The notes beneath the pieces were generated by a model that was not told the DNA's origin, did no database searches, and worked only from the letters and a program-made list of their open reading frames with translations. The translations under genes and the position numbers were made by a program. Positions 1-13,588 of a DNA stretch of 64,000 nt are shown piece after piece (position 1 is the first letter of the stretch; each line of letters opens with the position of its first letter). The stretch is from Lineus longissimus (taxonomy: Eukaryota; Nemertea; Pilidiophora; Heteronemertea; Lineidae), in contig NC_088309.1 of assembly GCF_910592395.1 (NCBI RefSeq), positions 27,220,599 through 27,284,598 on the forward strand, given 5' to 3'.

Positions 1-317
1 CGTTTGCTCTCATAGGATATAATGGGAAATTTCAATTGAAGAGCAAATGATATGTGTTCGTGATGAAGTACAAAACAAATAAGGTCTTCAAATAAAACAG
101 TACTCTACCATTGGAAAGTATATGACATTGACTTGTAAATCTTCAATTCTGGTGCGATCAAAGTCGCCAATCAGCAAGGACGAAGTCGTCCTGTCCTTAT
201 ATTATATTTGTTTACGGGAGGAGAAATATAAAGTGATCTATGACCATACATGCCATGATTACGTTAGTTCTGATGGCGTAGGCTGCGGAAACAGACCAGA
301 AAGAGGGTTTTCTCGTT
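1..317. other. Upstream flank or 5' UTR of the GPCR gene
   Basis: No gene was recognised here. The sequence may be 5' UTR or the end of an upstream intron: several AG dinucleotides (for example at 280-281) could serve as acceptors leading into the start-codon exon. No TATA box stands out. Confidence 0.4.
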
Positions 318-751
318 ATGCCAGTAATTCACCAGACGGATTTGGGAAAACCGAGCGCGATAGAAGCGATGGAGGCATCGGATAACTGTACGGGGAACCA
401 AAGTTCGTGTCCGGACCATGGAATAGAAATGGACGATGTTCACATGATAGAGATAGTGGTCCTATCCGTATTGTTCATCATCATAGGAGTAGTAGGCCTT
501 GTGGGGAATATCCTTGTCGTCGTGGCCATTCTTGGGGACAAGAAAATGCGCAGTTCCGCCACGAATCTGTTCATCACGAATCTTGCCTTTGCGGACTTGA
601 TGCTGATGGTGTTTACGATCCCGGAGATACTCATGTTTTTGATAAACAAGGGCTGGCTGCTGGGCGTTCCCATGTGTAAGATAGAACGATTCATACTGGT
701 GTTCTCCGTTTACGGATCCGTGCTTACATTGGTCTCAGTCTGTGGAGAAAG
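318..751 (+). CDS. Neuropeptide-type rhodopsin-family GPCR, coding exon 1 (N-terminus to TM3)
   Basis: This exon encodes the extracellular N-terminus and TM1-TM3 of a class A (rhodopsin-family) GPCR. Numbered from the ATG at 318, the N-terminus has two N-glycosylation sequons (NCT, NQS). TM1 contains the G-N pair (N64), TM2 contains L-A-F-A-D (D93, the conserved 2.50 aspartate), the first extracellular loop has the usual Trp (W113), and C120 at the top of TM3 is the disulfide cysteine. TM3 ends in C-G-E-R, the start of an E-R-Y version of DRY. The exon stops after two bases of the Arg codon at a consensus donor (AAAG|GTAAGA); the partner exon begins at 35496. The ATG at 369 (M-E-A-S-D) has a better initiation context, so the mature start may be there (378 rather than 395 residues). 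An in-frame stop at 279-281 limits extension, although an upstream spliced exon is possible. The features fit a peptide receptor; I cannot name its ligand. Confidence 0.88.
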
Positions 752-3700
752 GTAAGACAGTTTATTTAATGAAATAAATCATCTTTTCCTGCTGATTTTT
801 TACAGGGAATCCAAAAAGTAGTATTTGTGGTTAGTTCCGGTAGATTATCCAATCAAAAGTTCCGAATTCTGCATCCCCGCAGTGCTCATTTGCAATAAGC
901 CTATCAGAAGGCCGTATTTTGGGGTAGTCCCGTCAGAATTATGCAGAAATCGGCGAATGGTCTGAATTTCTGTGGGGCAGTTTGACTCCCGGATGCCTCG
1001 ACAATAAAGTGCCCTTTCATCTTGCCTATTCTGCCTGTCTAAGTTGAAGACAAAGCTCTAAATTTTCCAAATTCGCAACAAATCGCATATAACCTTTCAT
1101 AATTTTGCATCAATTAATGTTCGACCCGCCATTTATACCGGTCTGACTTGTTCCAGGGTTGACCACATGTTATACAGATGTCACTCATGATGTGCGTCAT
1201 CTTCATCCTGTCACAAAACGTCTTTCTTGCTCATGAAAAACACAGTTTACATATAGAAGTTTCCGATAAAGGACTTTGGTGTTCCTCTAATATCATTCGT
1301 TGGAGATGTTGTAGATTCTTTATCGTAAGATCACCTTGACATTGATTTCAGGTGAGGGTTCACGAACACTGACTTTTCTATATGACCTTTCTTTCTTTGA
1401 TGATTCCTGACTTTTCTCTAAGGAAGCGAAATTTGATAAAGAAGCGAAGATGAGTACTTAATAGCGCCAAAAGTAGGCATATCAGCTTTCTACTTTGACG
1501 AGAAAAGAAATCAAAAGATTGTCGGAAAAAGCCGTTTCGCTGACGACATTGAGCTTGGTGAGTTATAAGGACTGATGAAAGGCGCCATTTAATCCTGGTT
1601 TGTCAAAGCTATTATCTCCATAGTGCACGGACCACATACAGTAGACATTATATCGGAGTCTTTCGTAATCGATGCTTTATTGTTTTAGGTCCGTATAGTC
1701 ACGGATGTTTTTGGTTTTACCTGACTAATTTTGACACTGCATGAAGATAGCCCTTTGTGGTTACAACACATGTCAAAATACATGTACATGTCATCACTTT
1801 TATATTCCAAAATAGTGATCAATTAGAAGAGAAGAAATTCCATGTTTACGGAGTGCCAATAAGACATAAATATCACGAGAATAGGTCTTCTCTTTCAATG
1901 ACGATTAGAAAACGAAATTAAATGCCTCAGTGGCGGTTGCGGATGTAAAACCGTCACTCATCACTTAGCGCGTCTGGTGGCGCAGTTAGATATGTTTTTT
2001 GATAACCTAACCTTTAGCAAGCTGAGATTGATCTTGCCATTAGGGGTGTTTTACATTACATTTGTACTGCTGCTTTACCGAAAGCATCTTACCACTCAAA
2101 TCTAATTCTGATTCGATGCAAAAGTATACCATGCGGCGTTTTGATTCTTGCTATTGCTAGTACCTTAATACACTATTCACACTATACGGTACCTTGGGAG
2201 TGTAACATCTGTAAAGAACGTATCTCTTCTCTCTCTTTCCCCCGTAAGGAACTGTAATCGGTCTCATACCTCATTTCGAGAAAGAACAAAAGAAGTATAT
2301 GTACTGGTGAGACGAATTGGGAAGACACAAACAATTAGATGGAGTTTCAGTGCAATTTTGTAAAAAAACTGGAGGAAAAATCTTGCTTCAAAGCCGGCGG
2401 ATCATCATCGTTTTTTTGTTGGTTATCGTCCTTAACCGCGTCGAAGGTGACACCGCATGCACCACACTGTGGGGCAGCCAAGAGCGCCTCGGTAAATCAA
2501 CCTTAATTACATGATGAGCGCAAGCAATCTCCACATTCTGCAAAGCTTACGGCAGTCTAAAGAAGTTTTTTAGGTAAAATATAATTAAATTGGCCATTAA
2601 AGTTCAAGGTGAGGAAAGTCTTATGGCTGATGATATCTTATAAAAGGAGGTGAAAAGAATCGTGAGGATGAAAAACATCTGACTCTGGACAACACCAAAC
2701 ATAAGTCAGCCCGAACATCAAAATCCTACCTTGGAGTAACCCGCCGGTTACTCCAACATCCTACTCAGTGGAAGATCGGCCAACGTGAAATTTGAATCGC
2801 TCACTTCATTCGATATACAAACCAAGAAAAAGATCTTCCTCCTTAGGTGGTAATCAATCATGACTGACTATGAGCTTCCATCAATCCCCACCGACTTCCG
2901 ACACGGCTTTTTGGATGTTCCTTTTACACCATTTGCGAGGCCGTTCAGAAGCAGCTGTTGAGCTGTAACGTTATCTTTCGAAAAAGGCAATAACGAAACA
3001 TAATCCAGTCATGATTCCTTTGTCAGTCTCCTGCCTCCGAACACCAAATTAGATTCAGAACTGTGCTCAGCGATCAGTCGCTGTATCTGTCATGTCATAA
3101 GTATATTAAAAATGGCACAAATTGTGTTATATGGCATCAAATGAGATTGGAATATGATATTCTTAAGTGAAACTCCTGTCTGTGGGTGGTATTCGTCAGA
3201 ATGGGTTATCATATAACGCTTTTTGGTGTACATGCATATAAATATACACCGGTATTTGGATAAAGCCGACTTCTATTTTTCTTATACATCAAAGTTCCCC
3301 TTTTCGGATGAAATCCATCAAGCCAGTATGATGAAACGTGATGCTAAAATTTGACAGATGTGTGGTAAAAATGAATAAGGAGTTAGTGACAATGTATTGC
3401 ATTTTCTTCTCCATTAAGCTATTGCTTTCCTAATGGCTTCTAATAAGGGTTCCTCCCACCGCAACCTTTGTATCTGCCGAAAATACACTAATCAAAGTGA
3501 GTGTCTTCCAGAGATGATCAAAAGTCCTGCACCTGTAAGGATGCTTATAGGGCGACATGCAGCTCACGGACACGACTGATGAAACAGACGAATCTATAGA
3601 ACTGAATACAGTTTAAAAGGTTTGAGTCACAGAAACAAGAAAATCTAATTCCAGAAGACTTGCAAAAATGTGCAGCTTTTTATGAGTGTGACACTCGGCG

Positions 3701-6700
3701 TCAATTTATCAACAGCGGCAACCATTGGATTTCGATTACTTTTTTACAATATGGCAAAAAGGTGGTTGAGATTCTAGATTCGCTGATGGTCGATGCCCAT
3801 GTGGTTATCAAAGGCACCAGCCCCTGACTGGATCTTGTGGATGTGACTGAGACCATGCACAGAGGCTCTATAATACAACGATATGCATCGAACAAGAAAA
3901 CATCTTTTTTTGAAACCTCCATCGTGCATACAATTGCAATGATATCAAGCGACAAGCTGCCTTTTTTAAATAGCCCCGAAGTGCTCCAGTGAATCATGCA
4001 AGTATCAGTTGCTGGGGCTGTCATTTAAGGGAGCGGAATTCATAAAAAAGAGATATCCGTGGGTTAAGTAACATACAAAATTCAGGGGAATTGTAAACTG
4101 CTGACTGACCAGTATATTGGACATGGCAGATGACATCAAAAGTTTGGACTATCGGCCCGGCGTATATTCATAAAAAGCACAGCAGCAGTGATGGGAAAAA
4201 ACCAAAAACGGTCATGATTTCAGTTGGCAATATAAGAAGCTCGTTGGTGTAGTTTATCGTTGAGTAAAGAGGCTCTCGGGTTATAGACTACCGTCGACAA
4301 GGCTCGTATTTGCCAACAGTTAAGCCTGTCGCCTGTCTACCCTCACCTGAGGTAAGTATAGTGGCGATACCAGATTCCCTAAAATCACGTTGAGTGAAAG
4401 CCCGAGGTGAGAATCTCACTTGAGCTCGCGAGAAACACTCGTGCACTTCAGTTTTGACAGAATATCCCCACGGGAATACAGCTGTGTGAAATTTGCTGTT
4501 CACTTTAAGTCCTGTCATGTTGATGTGGGTATAGGCTACGGAGGACTTGCTCGGTCTAAGTCATATTAAAGCTAACACTTAATAAACTAAACGTTATCGA
4601 CTAAACATGACGTTTGAGACTGAATTGAATACGGTGTGTACATCGTACCTGCGCATGTTTGCCCGTTATCTCATATTATTGATTCGTTTTCCAAAAAGTG
4701 CATGCCTATTGTGTTGAGTTCAATGCTAGAAACTCCTTTTTAATTGCATATGCCGTAATTAACACATTGCCGATTGTTATTGGAAGATACGCGATGATAC
4801 GGTATGCACGTTCTGTTGCTTTAGGCAGCGATGCATATTTGCATTGTATAGCCTACATAAACTTCAGATTATTAAATATTAACGACTTCAATCGAATTTT
4901 GACATTTGTGCAATTGAAGAATGTTCTCCGTAACAGAAGTCTATGAATTGAGTGAAGTGTTTGTAGTTTGAGTCGATCAAGGGCTTTGATTACCAACTAA
5001 TCAACACATGTACCTTGTAATAGACCATTGCCTTTTTTCGCCGTTGAACTATCAGACTTATATCGATACGAAAAGCGTGATGATTGCCTTTCTCTGCTAT
5101 CTTCACAAGTCTGTTACCTGTTCTATCTCGGCTAAAGATGCAATCACCAGCTAAGAACAAACACCTCACACACTATAATCGAACCTTTTTCTCTTCCACG
5201 AACAACCATCGCTGCAGGGCATGCCGTGATGATGAATCGTTTATTTCCATTTTTTGTCCACGGCTTTCCTGCACGGAGTTCTGAAAGTCCGTGATTTTCG
5301 GTAGCAATCATTATACACCACTGAGAAGAAATCTCTTTCGTTCTTTATTGTGAATAAAGCATATGAAGACAAAACGCCAAACATCAATAATATTGCGTAA
5401 ATACAAAAACCTGGCCAATCTTAAACGCATGATGCAACACTTTCTCCATAATTAATTTGCTATATCTAAAAAATTAGATCACACATTCTTTCACGCACGC
5501 CGCGCTTATCAACCGGTTTCATATACCAATATGTCCACTTAATAATCCCAGGATAATGGTGTTCTGAAGGAGGACACATGTTTATTCCTGGATGTCATCA
5601 CGATAAGGAAATTTTCAATTTTCGTGAGGTATCCAGGATTGTTACCCGAATACCGATATCAACACGTGACGGAACAGAGAGAATATCTTTTTCTGACTGG
5701 CGTACCTGACAACTTGTAGTTAGCTTCATTGGGTTTTACGTGATGTCTTATGAGAAAATATCATGTTTGAAGTCAACAAATAGTCAACATCAAGTTAAAT
5801 GACAGAGAATAACTGACTTAATATTACATTTATGAGTCAGGGGCGAGACAGCTACATATATAGACATGAGAAAAGTACTTTTTCACAAAATAGCATACAG
5901 CCTACTTTTTGTCATTGGCATCTCGGTCGGATTTCGAAAATAGTGAGGGTGCTGATCTCGGTTGAAAATTAACCTAAAGCCCAAATGTGAAAAATTGTGA
6001 CTTATCAATTTAGATCTATATACTGCAAAGGAATGCATAGGCCTATACTCATTTTTCCGAACGGCGGGATATATCTCTGATTATGAAAAGGGATCAATCA
6101 GCAATAACGGCTAAGACGTCGGCTGAGGAGCATCAAAAGCTATCCTCTCAGCCATTGTGTACACTATCCAAGATGTAAGGACGATTCCGACGACTCGTAA
6201 GAGATTCAAGCCCGGGGCTGGCTGCTCTCGATTGATCTTGTGCAAATCCTTCATAAATGCAATTCCGATCTCCCCTCGGGTAAGATGGATGTTACCTACG
6301 AGTAATTAGAAGGGCACCGTGCCTTTCTTCCTTCAGGCTAAAGACTGTTGAACGTCTGTGAGGTTGAATACACTTTTTTTGGACGGTACGTTCGTCACAT
6401 TAATTTCCTAATGGCTTGAGTTGGTGCTAGAAGTTCACCTCCATTTGCATGATTAGGCCATCGTCGATTGATTTATCGCGAAAATAGCGTTCTTTAGATG
6501 ACTGGACGTGAAAAACTGCTTTTCAAAGTCATTGAATTATATCACATATATGACGATAGTGACCATCGTTTAGGTATTTCATATCGTTCGAGAGACAAGG
6601 TCAGATGAGTCTCATATGATACATTGTACAATCTCTCTCAACTATTCATTTGTCTGCTACTATACGACAATGTTGCGGGGGCGGGTGTGGGGATGGGATG

Positions 6701-9700
6701 GGGCGTACTTACTACATGTAAGTAAAAAATGTAGACTGCGGTAATGTACGAAAAACGGACACCAGTCTATAATAGGTAAAAGGCTTTCGTGACCTTTGGA
6801 TATCAATAGTCGAAGGTGGTCCGAATGGGATGAATAGAAATGTGCACTCATTCCGTCCTCTTTCTACAGAGTTTTATCGGTATCTTGATAAAGTCGCTGT
6901 TCTCAACCTCCCTATGTATAATCTGCTCCCAAGGTATAATATGGTGTCTACGCATGTGCTAAATCGCCAATGATGCTCTCTGCTGAGAAGAGGTAAACAA
7001 ATAAAGAAGCCATGCCGGGCCTTGGGCGACCATAGAGCTGGACCACTTCGTCTATACGCACACCTCGCCTCAGGTTGGAAAAACGCGTTCTCATCATTTC
7101 GTGTTCCTTACATGTGATTGGACACATTTGCACCCTTCCTTTAGGCTACGAATTTATCACATAATGTTCTTCCAAGTGTGTTGGCGCAAATTAGCTCTAT
7201 TGACTTTGTAAGTGGTTGTGATCGATCAACGATTTCCATTCTTTTTTCTCGGCGTCCTTGAACGATTTTCACAGAAGGCAATTAATTAAGAAGAGGTAGA
7301 CTTCGAAAACAAATACTGAATTCTGTGTCGACTGACGAGTGCGCGTTTATTGATGGTTTGTAGAAGATAGTCGATGAACTATCACAACATTCGTGAACTG
7401 ACTGCTGATATTCTGAAAGCATTTTTTGGCTGTTGATTCTTCACGGCATACTTTTCCCTCTGCTTTTTGATCTCTTCCCCGAACAGCACGAATGATAGTC
7501 GCTTATGAAGTCATCACGTCAGCATCAAGCATCAAAGTTACCGTGATAGAAAAACGACATGTTCCCCTTGCTCGATCAGATCAACTGTTGAGAGAAAGTG
7601 TAAACCTCCTTGGTTCACCAGCTTGGTAGTACATAAATTTTGTTTGTAAACTTCAAGAAATTGATCCGTTGTCGACTCAATCATTACCAGCGTGGAAATT
7701 CAGATTACTATATCGGTTCACCAACTCACAAAGGATTCCAGCGAGTCTATTGTCAATTTCCGGCGGCCCGTATAATTGGTATTAATTCGAATCACTCTAA
7801 CAGCAGACGATTGAGTCAATATCTGACGTGGTATTCTAATGTATACAGATGTCAATTTGAAGGACATGATTTTTGAACTTGTTAGCGATATTAGAACAAT
7901 TGAACTTCTAAAGAATAGAGACTGTAATCAAATTATACTTCACACACTGCATCTGCTCTATGTATAAAGGGTTAGCACTCCTCATTGGCAGTCGATGCGA
8001 CAAAGGCATGCAAAGGATTCTGCCTTTCAATTTTATTTCATCTGTTTGCAAAGGGCTGAATGCAGCACTAAGTTACTTTTCAAACGGAGAAGTTACTCCC
8101 CACCTAACAACTTAACAACCGCGAAGTGTTGTGCTATTTTCTCCTATCTCTCAGCACAAGCCACAGCGGGCGACATTAGAAAAAAGAAAAAAAGGCTTTG
8201 CCAACAGAACTTTGAAGGTGATGGTGATGACACAATTGCATGTTTGCTTTGTCTTCGCTAGCAAACGCAACGTAATCGAATATGGGAATAAGTTTTCTGG
8301 TGTAACTCAGTCCTGAAACAAAGGAATGACATTTCAAAATGAAGGTTGTTCTATATCGTAAAGTGGATTCAAAAAGTTTTTGTCAAAGAGGTTCCTTATA
8401 GATACCATAACTGAGAAAAATGTACGTTGGTTCAATCTTATGGCACTGGCGGCACATAATTCAATTGTCTTTCCTTGATGCTTTCGCTTGCGAATTTGGT
8501 TCAGCCACTCCCAGGATATTTTAGGTTGTTATCAAAAATAGTTTTCGTTGGTTTTGGAAGGTAGAATGGGAATGAAGGTATGGAATAATGGAATGAGAAA
8601 ACGGGCATGTGTTCGCGGTGAATATCAAATCTATTCTAAATATCGCAGTCCGGTGTGGAGACAACCAAACTGCTATATTGCAAAGACAGGGCGGCAAGGT
8701 CAGAGAGAGTTGGGATTAATAGATTGTCCACGCTGCTGCGCCCGGTTATCATCATTCCCTCAACTATGCCAGCTTGCTCGAGCTGAAAATTAGATCAACC
8801 GATGTTCAGCCACTCAAGAAAGAACTACCACAGCGGTCCAACTTTTCCCCATGCGACTTCAGGACTTGGACCAATAAAGACAGGGGCACACATGCGAGGA
8901 TAATGACACAGACGGTCAGGGTAATGTGACTGGAATTACGATATGTTAGCAATACAACGGGATCTATAGCTAGATCGAGATTTACTCAGGATATAAGCCC
9001 AATAGTCGTAGTCCCAAAAGCGATGACTATACAAGGTCAGGGTCAGGGGATGGAATGGTACAATGTAGATTTACGCCTGTTACTCGAATAACTAGGTGGC
9101 AAATAGAAATGACCAGACCGAGACTGTCTTGAGGCAGGCTGAGGTGGAGGAAATATTTGACACTTGCGATGTAAGGCATCTCACTTCTTGAGAAATTAAC
9201 GAAAAGTCTGTTCTGGAAACGAAGGTGAAAATGTGCCTCATGGTCAAGAGCTGGTGTGTCACAAAAAAATCAGTTCTCGTAACGCTATCAGGGAGCATGT
9301 TCATTTTGCATGAGATTTAAAAAAAATCTCCCATTTTGTTAGAAACATTCCAAATCAGTCTCCTTACATGGATACACAAATTCATTTGGCTACATCACTA
9401 AGTCATGTCATGGAAAAGACACAGATTTTCTATTTGAAACTTTAGGAACTACACATGACTTCTGCGTTATTCACTTAGCTCCGTTCGCTATAAAGCTTCA
9501 CTGATGTTACTTGAATGTTTTATTTAGAGCTCGTGTTCTCTAAGTGCTTCCTTAAGATTTCAGAAAACGTCGTCTTTCTTCGGAAGTGATAAGAAAATAG
9601 AGAAGTGCGAGTCGCTTTCAAAAATCGATGGATTGAATTTTAAATCGTTATATCCGACTATTATAAGGTCGGGAATCAACCAAGGTTATTGTGCACATAT

Positions 9701-12500
9701 CTTGCGTTGATATCTTCATTATGCGACCAGATTTTATTTCTTGCTATCACTGACAAGTTGTAGTTCAGATGAGTTACTTATCAAATAGAGCTGACCAAGA
9801 TCATTGTCCAGAGGACATTAGGGAATAAACAAAGTTTTAAGCGACATCTTTTGTTGACTCATGACCAATTCTCCAATGATTTCGATAAAAATGGCCTTTT
9901 CGGTTGAGATACCGTGTCAAAGGCGCGACAGACCCAGCGAGATGGGTCATACTGGGCTGTCTATTTCATGGATTAACCAACACTCCGACCTCTCAACGAC
10001 CGTCACGTATATTGAGAAGAAAAAAACATGGTTTCAACTGACGCAAAGAATCCTACAAAAACAATTATGTAGATATATCGGGAAAAAGCTGGTAGTTGTT
10101 TTCGTGCTATTGGATATGGCTAATTGGCTGAGTGATACAACGGGGGATAAAAAAGCCCCCGGCTTTATGTTATACGAAGCAAGAAACACCTCGAAATGTT
10201 CGCTACCATAATCCTTTTTGTAGTCGGATCACGTTTATCTGTTAACTGAATAACTATATATACCAGTTAACACGAAAACAGATTATATTCATTTGATTTT
10301 GAATAATTCACATCGTATCAATCTTTACATGTACCAAACATCTGCCACATTTTGCCGAGATCAAGAATATTGGTCCGTATATACTGATCTTTATTCGGGT
10401 TTGCCTAGAGTATAAACCAGCCTATTCGGAGGGACTGTCCCTTTTGTGTCTCCTCTTTTGCCGATAGGACAGTCTCCTCTTCGTCATGAGTGAGGTTCTC
10501 AGATCAGACACTGTTGGGAGACAAAATCCCCTTTTGAGAAAACTCTATCAAAGCAGAGGATTTCCGCCCACGAGAAAGTGTAGTTTCGGCGCCTTTGGTG
10601 ATCGAAATGGCTCAGAGCTGCGAAAGGATTTGCACCTGGTCTCGAGGGGCCGTTCCATCATCTTCGGCTCTTGAAGCTTTGTGCAAGAGACCTTGGCTAC
10701 CGAAGAGTATTTCTAGTGGCTCTCCATCATCTGGCACCAGGGGTTTTTGCGCCAAATTAGATTGACCTGTAGCACTTCATCGTTCCCTGTAATGACGGAC
10801 TGTTGATCGCTAACTCCTTCCGGAGATACCTTTCGCTACGACAACCGTTCAGGCACATAGATAATTTGAAGCGAGACCTAATTGAAAACTGCAATGTAAA
10901 TGTAATCAAAATGTAATCAGAGACATTTGTAATCATCCGGTGAATTCTCTACCTGCTCGTCAAGCCTTCATACCAGTTTGTTCTCAGCATCTTATCTCAC
11001 TCTCGTGACTCGTCACGCGACCACCATGCATGCGCATGCCCGTCTCCCTCACGAACGATAAGCAGCTTGCGAGTAAATACACCAATTTATCATGGAAGGA
11101 AACTCATTCGTGCGCATGTTTGCAATTATCCATTTTGTTTGGTACTTTCTGTCATGCATGTGGCCCATCATAGCCGGTAATTGGCTAGAACTGTGTTAAT
11201 ACTTTCTGCATCTACATGTACATTAGAAGTAAAAGCTCCTTAACTACTCTCACCGAACACCCATTATGTGAATGCTGTTCCATTATCCGCGTCTTTACTC
11301 CCGCTCACAACTTCTTTCACAGAGATAATGGAGTCTTATGAAATCGCAACATCAAGTGACTAAAATCGCCCATGATGACACATGAATTTACCGGAAAATA
11401 TCGCGTAACTATGACTTTATACCTTCACATTATACAAGGTAGATTTATTTCACATTACAAGGTAGGCGGATGCCTTCCTCGATTTTGGATAACTCGGAGA
11501 GTATCGCTTTGGTGAGAAACCATTAGATTAAATTTTTAGAAATTGTTGTGAAACCGACGTTTATGCAGCTTCAATTCATTCTCTAGTCACATCCATAGCT
11601 GGCATTGCATCCTGTAGACTGAACTCACTATCAATCAGTGCAAATTAGCCTATCAATTTTCAGAATAATGAAGGTAATCGACTTCGTTCGGTGAATGTTA
11701 TTGCTGATAAACATTCTATTCTGCAGAAATTAGGCAATTCCTATTCTAAATCAGCAATTCTCAAATTCTCAGTGAATTAACGAGATTTTGAAGACAGATG
11801 AAAGGTGATGACTTTTGAGACTACACGATGCCAGTATATGACGCTTAAGCTTACAGCTTCATGCAATGCTCACGCTCTGAACTGCTATAACCGACATTGA
11901 GTTCCGTAGATCCTCCCGGGGGTGTCCCGTATAAAGCTTTGACTGTCTCTCTCGTATGCACTATATCGAAATAACATGATGTTAATTGAAAGGGCCAATG
12001 GCATAATACGTGTGCTTTAGTTTGCCCAGTGATGTGACCTCTGTCGTGGCTACCCTAGCCGCTAGTGAATCCTCTTATCATTATCTTAGCTGGACATTTT
12101 TTCTTTCTTGACACACTGACTGGTTGATTAATAACGCTTGTCAAAAAATCTCCGGGGATCCTGTCGCGTGACAAGTTGCATTTCATCTCACGGTAAAATC
12201 GGATAATAATGGCGGGTCCGGGAATCAGGGAGACCTGTCTTGCCTTGTCATCTGTTATATGATGATGTGACTGCAGTCAGACTGGCGATTTGGCATTCAG
12301 TAATGATTAGCAGAGTGTGGAAGAAATCTGGTGAAAGGGTAGGAGACATCGGGACGCTGACCCGAATCCGAGATCCAGCTCCAGACAGTAAAACGAGGAC
12401 AAAAGTAAAACGACAACATCCCGCAGTAGGTCTTTCTTTCGTTCCTAAAATACACCACTCAATTTCAGCAGCGCTTAAGTGTGAGTGTTTTTCAGACACA

Positions 12501-12572
12501 TATTCTTCTTCTTCGCTTGTCTTTAACTTAAAGCTTCCGGAAATCGGGCTACATGTACAGTACAAACCCAGT
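12501..12572 (+). repeat. Dispersed 72-bp repeat, copy A
   Basis: A 72-bp stretch containing TTCCGGAAATCGGG and ACATGTACAGTACAA recurs about 1 kb downstream in the same orientation, with roughly 90 percent identity by eye. It probably belongs to a dispersed repeat family. It does not look coding. Confidence 0.7.
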
Positions 12573-13516
12573 TATAACTCGACCATCAGTCTCGAACGTG
12601 AATTGCATCCGATGATGGAGAAAAAATGCACACGATTAACCTTGACTCTTTGTTCATTTCCTCCAATTTATTTCGACAGCAGGGAATGTATCTGTTTTGT
12701 CCTCTTGAATAAGTTATGAGATGATATTGAATGAATCCTCGGTAGACCTGTGCCAGCAATTTAAGGTAGACTCCTCGATTCCCAGCGTTATGAGGCCGAC
12801 ATTCACAATACACATTGAAGAACTCGTCTGAGTATCTTTGGCCTCGAGTAGATTACTGATCTTAGTGGTGGTAGTAAACGGGAATAACTGAAACAAAAAG
12901 GCGATCAATGTTGTCGTACAAGACAGCAAAAACGTTGTTCAATTGCAATATACTCTGGAAGTTATCACAATTCTTAATTGCTAGAGCACCGCGAAACGGG
13001 AGATTTTAGTGGCTGCGACCTGTGACCGTAAAAACGTTTCATTTGCAACACTGATCGCGACACGGAATTGCTATGACGAGTCTCAAACTTGAATCTAGAT
13101 ATCGTTCTTGATAGTCGAAGGTGGGTTTTTTCACAACATAAGATAGCTATACGCTTGAAATATTACGCTGCACGTATATAACATAAGAGAAAGGCCAGGT
13201 TAAGCTCTCGAATAAAGACCAAAAAAATCATATTCGATAAAAATGTACATGTAGCAGGGTAATGTATTTGCAGCTCCTTATGACAAATGCTACTGATATC
13301 AATATCAGTATGATACTTGTTAGTATTTAAAGATGACTTGTATACCATCTGATCGCAAGCGATACTCCCTTAGACAACGGCCGAGTTACAGCTAACAGCG
13401 TTCATATTGGTATTGAAAGAGACAAGAGGTTAGCAGAAGACGCCTGCTACGGTAATGTCGAAGGGTTTTTTCAATCAGCTTCTTCATGCACGGGCTCGAT
13501 CAGCTTTCCTCCATCG

Positions 13517-13588
13517 TATTCTTCTTCTTCGATTGTCTTTTACTTAAGGCTTCCGGAAATCGGGTGACATGTACAGTACAACCCCAGT
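13517..13588 (+). repeat. Dispersed 72-bp repeat, copy B
   Basis: This is the direct-orientation match to 12501-12572. It continues into a segment (about 13589-13665) with repeated ACCGGGGT words that copy A lacks, so copy A may be truncated or the two may come from different subfamilies. Confidence 0.7.

Noticed and set aside
12240-12719. 159-codon open stretch, plus strand, inside the GPCR intron
   Set aside because: No domain, no codon pattern and no splice support. It contains dispersed repeat copy A, and the opposite strand is open over the same region.
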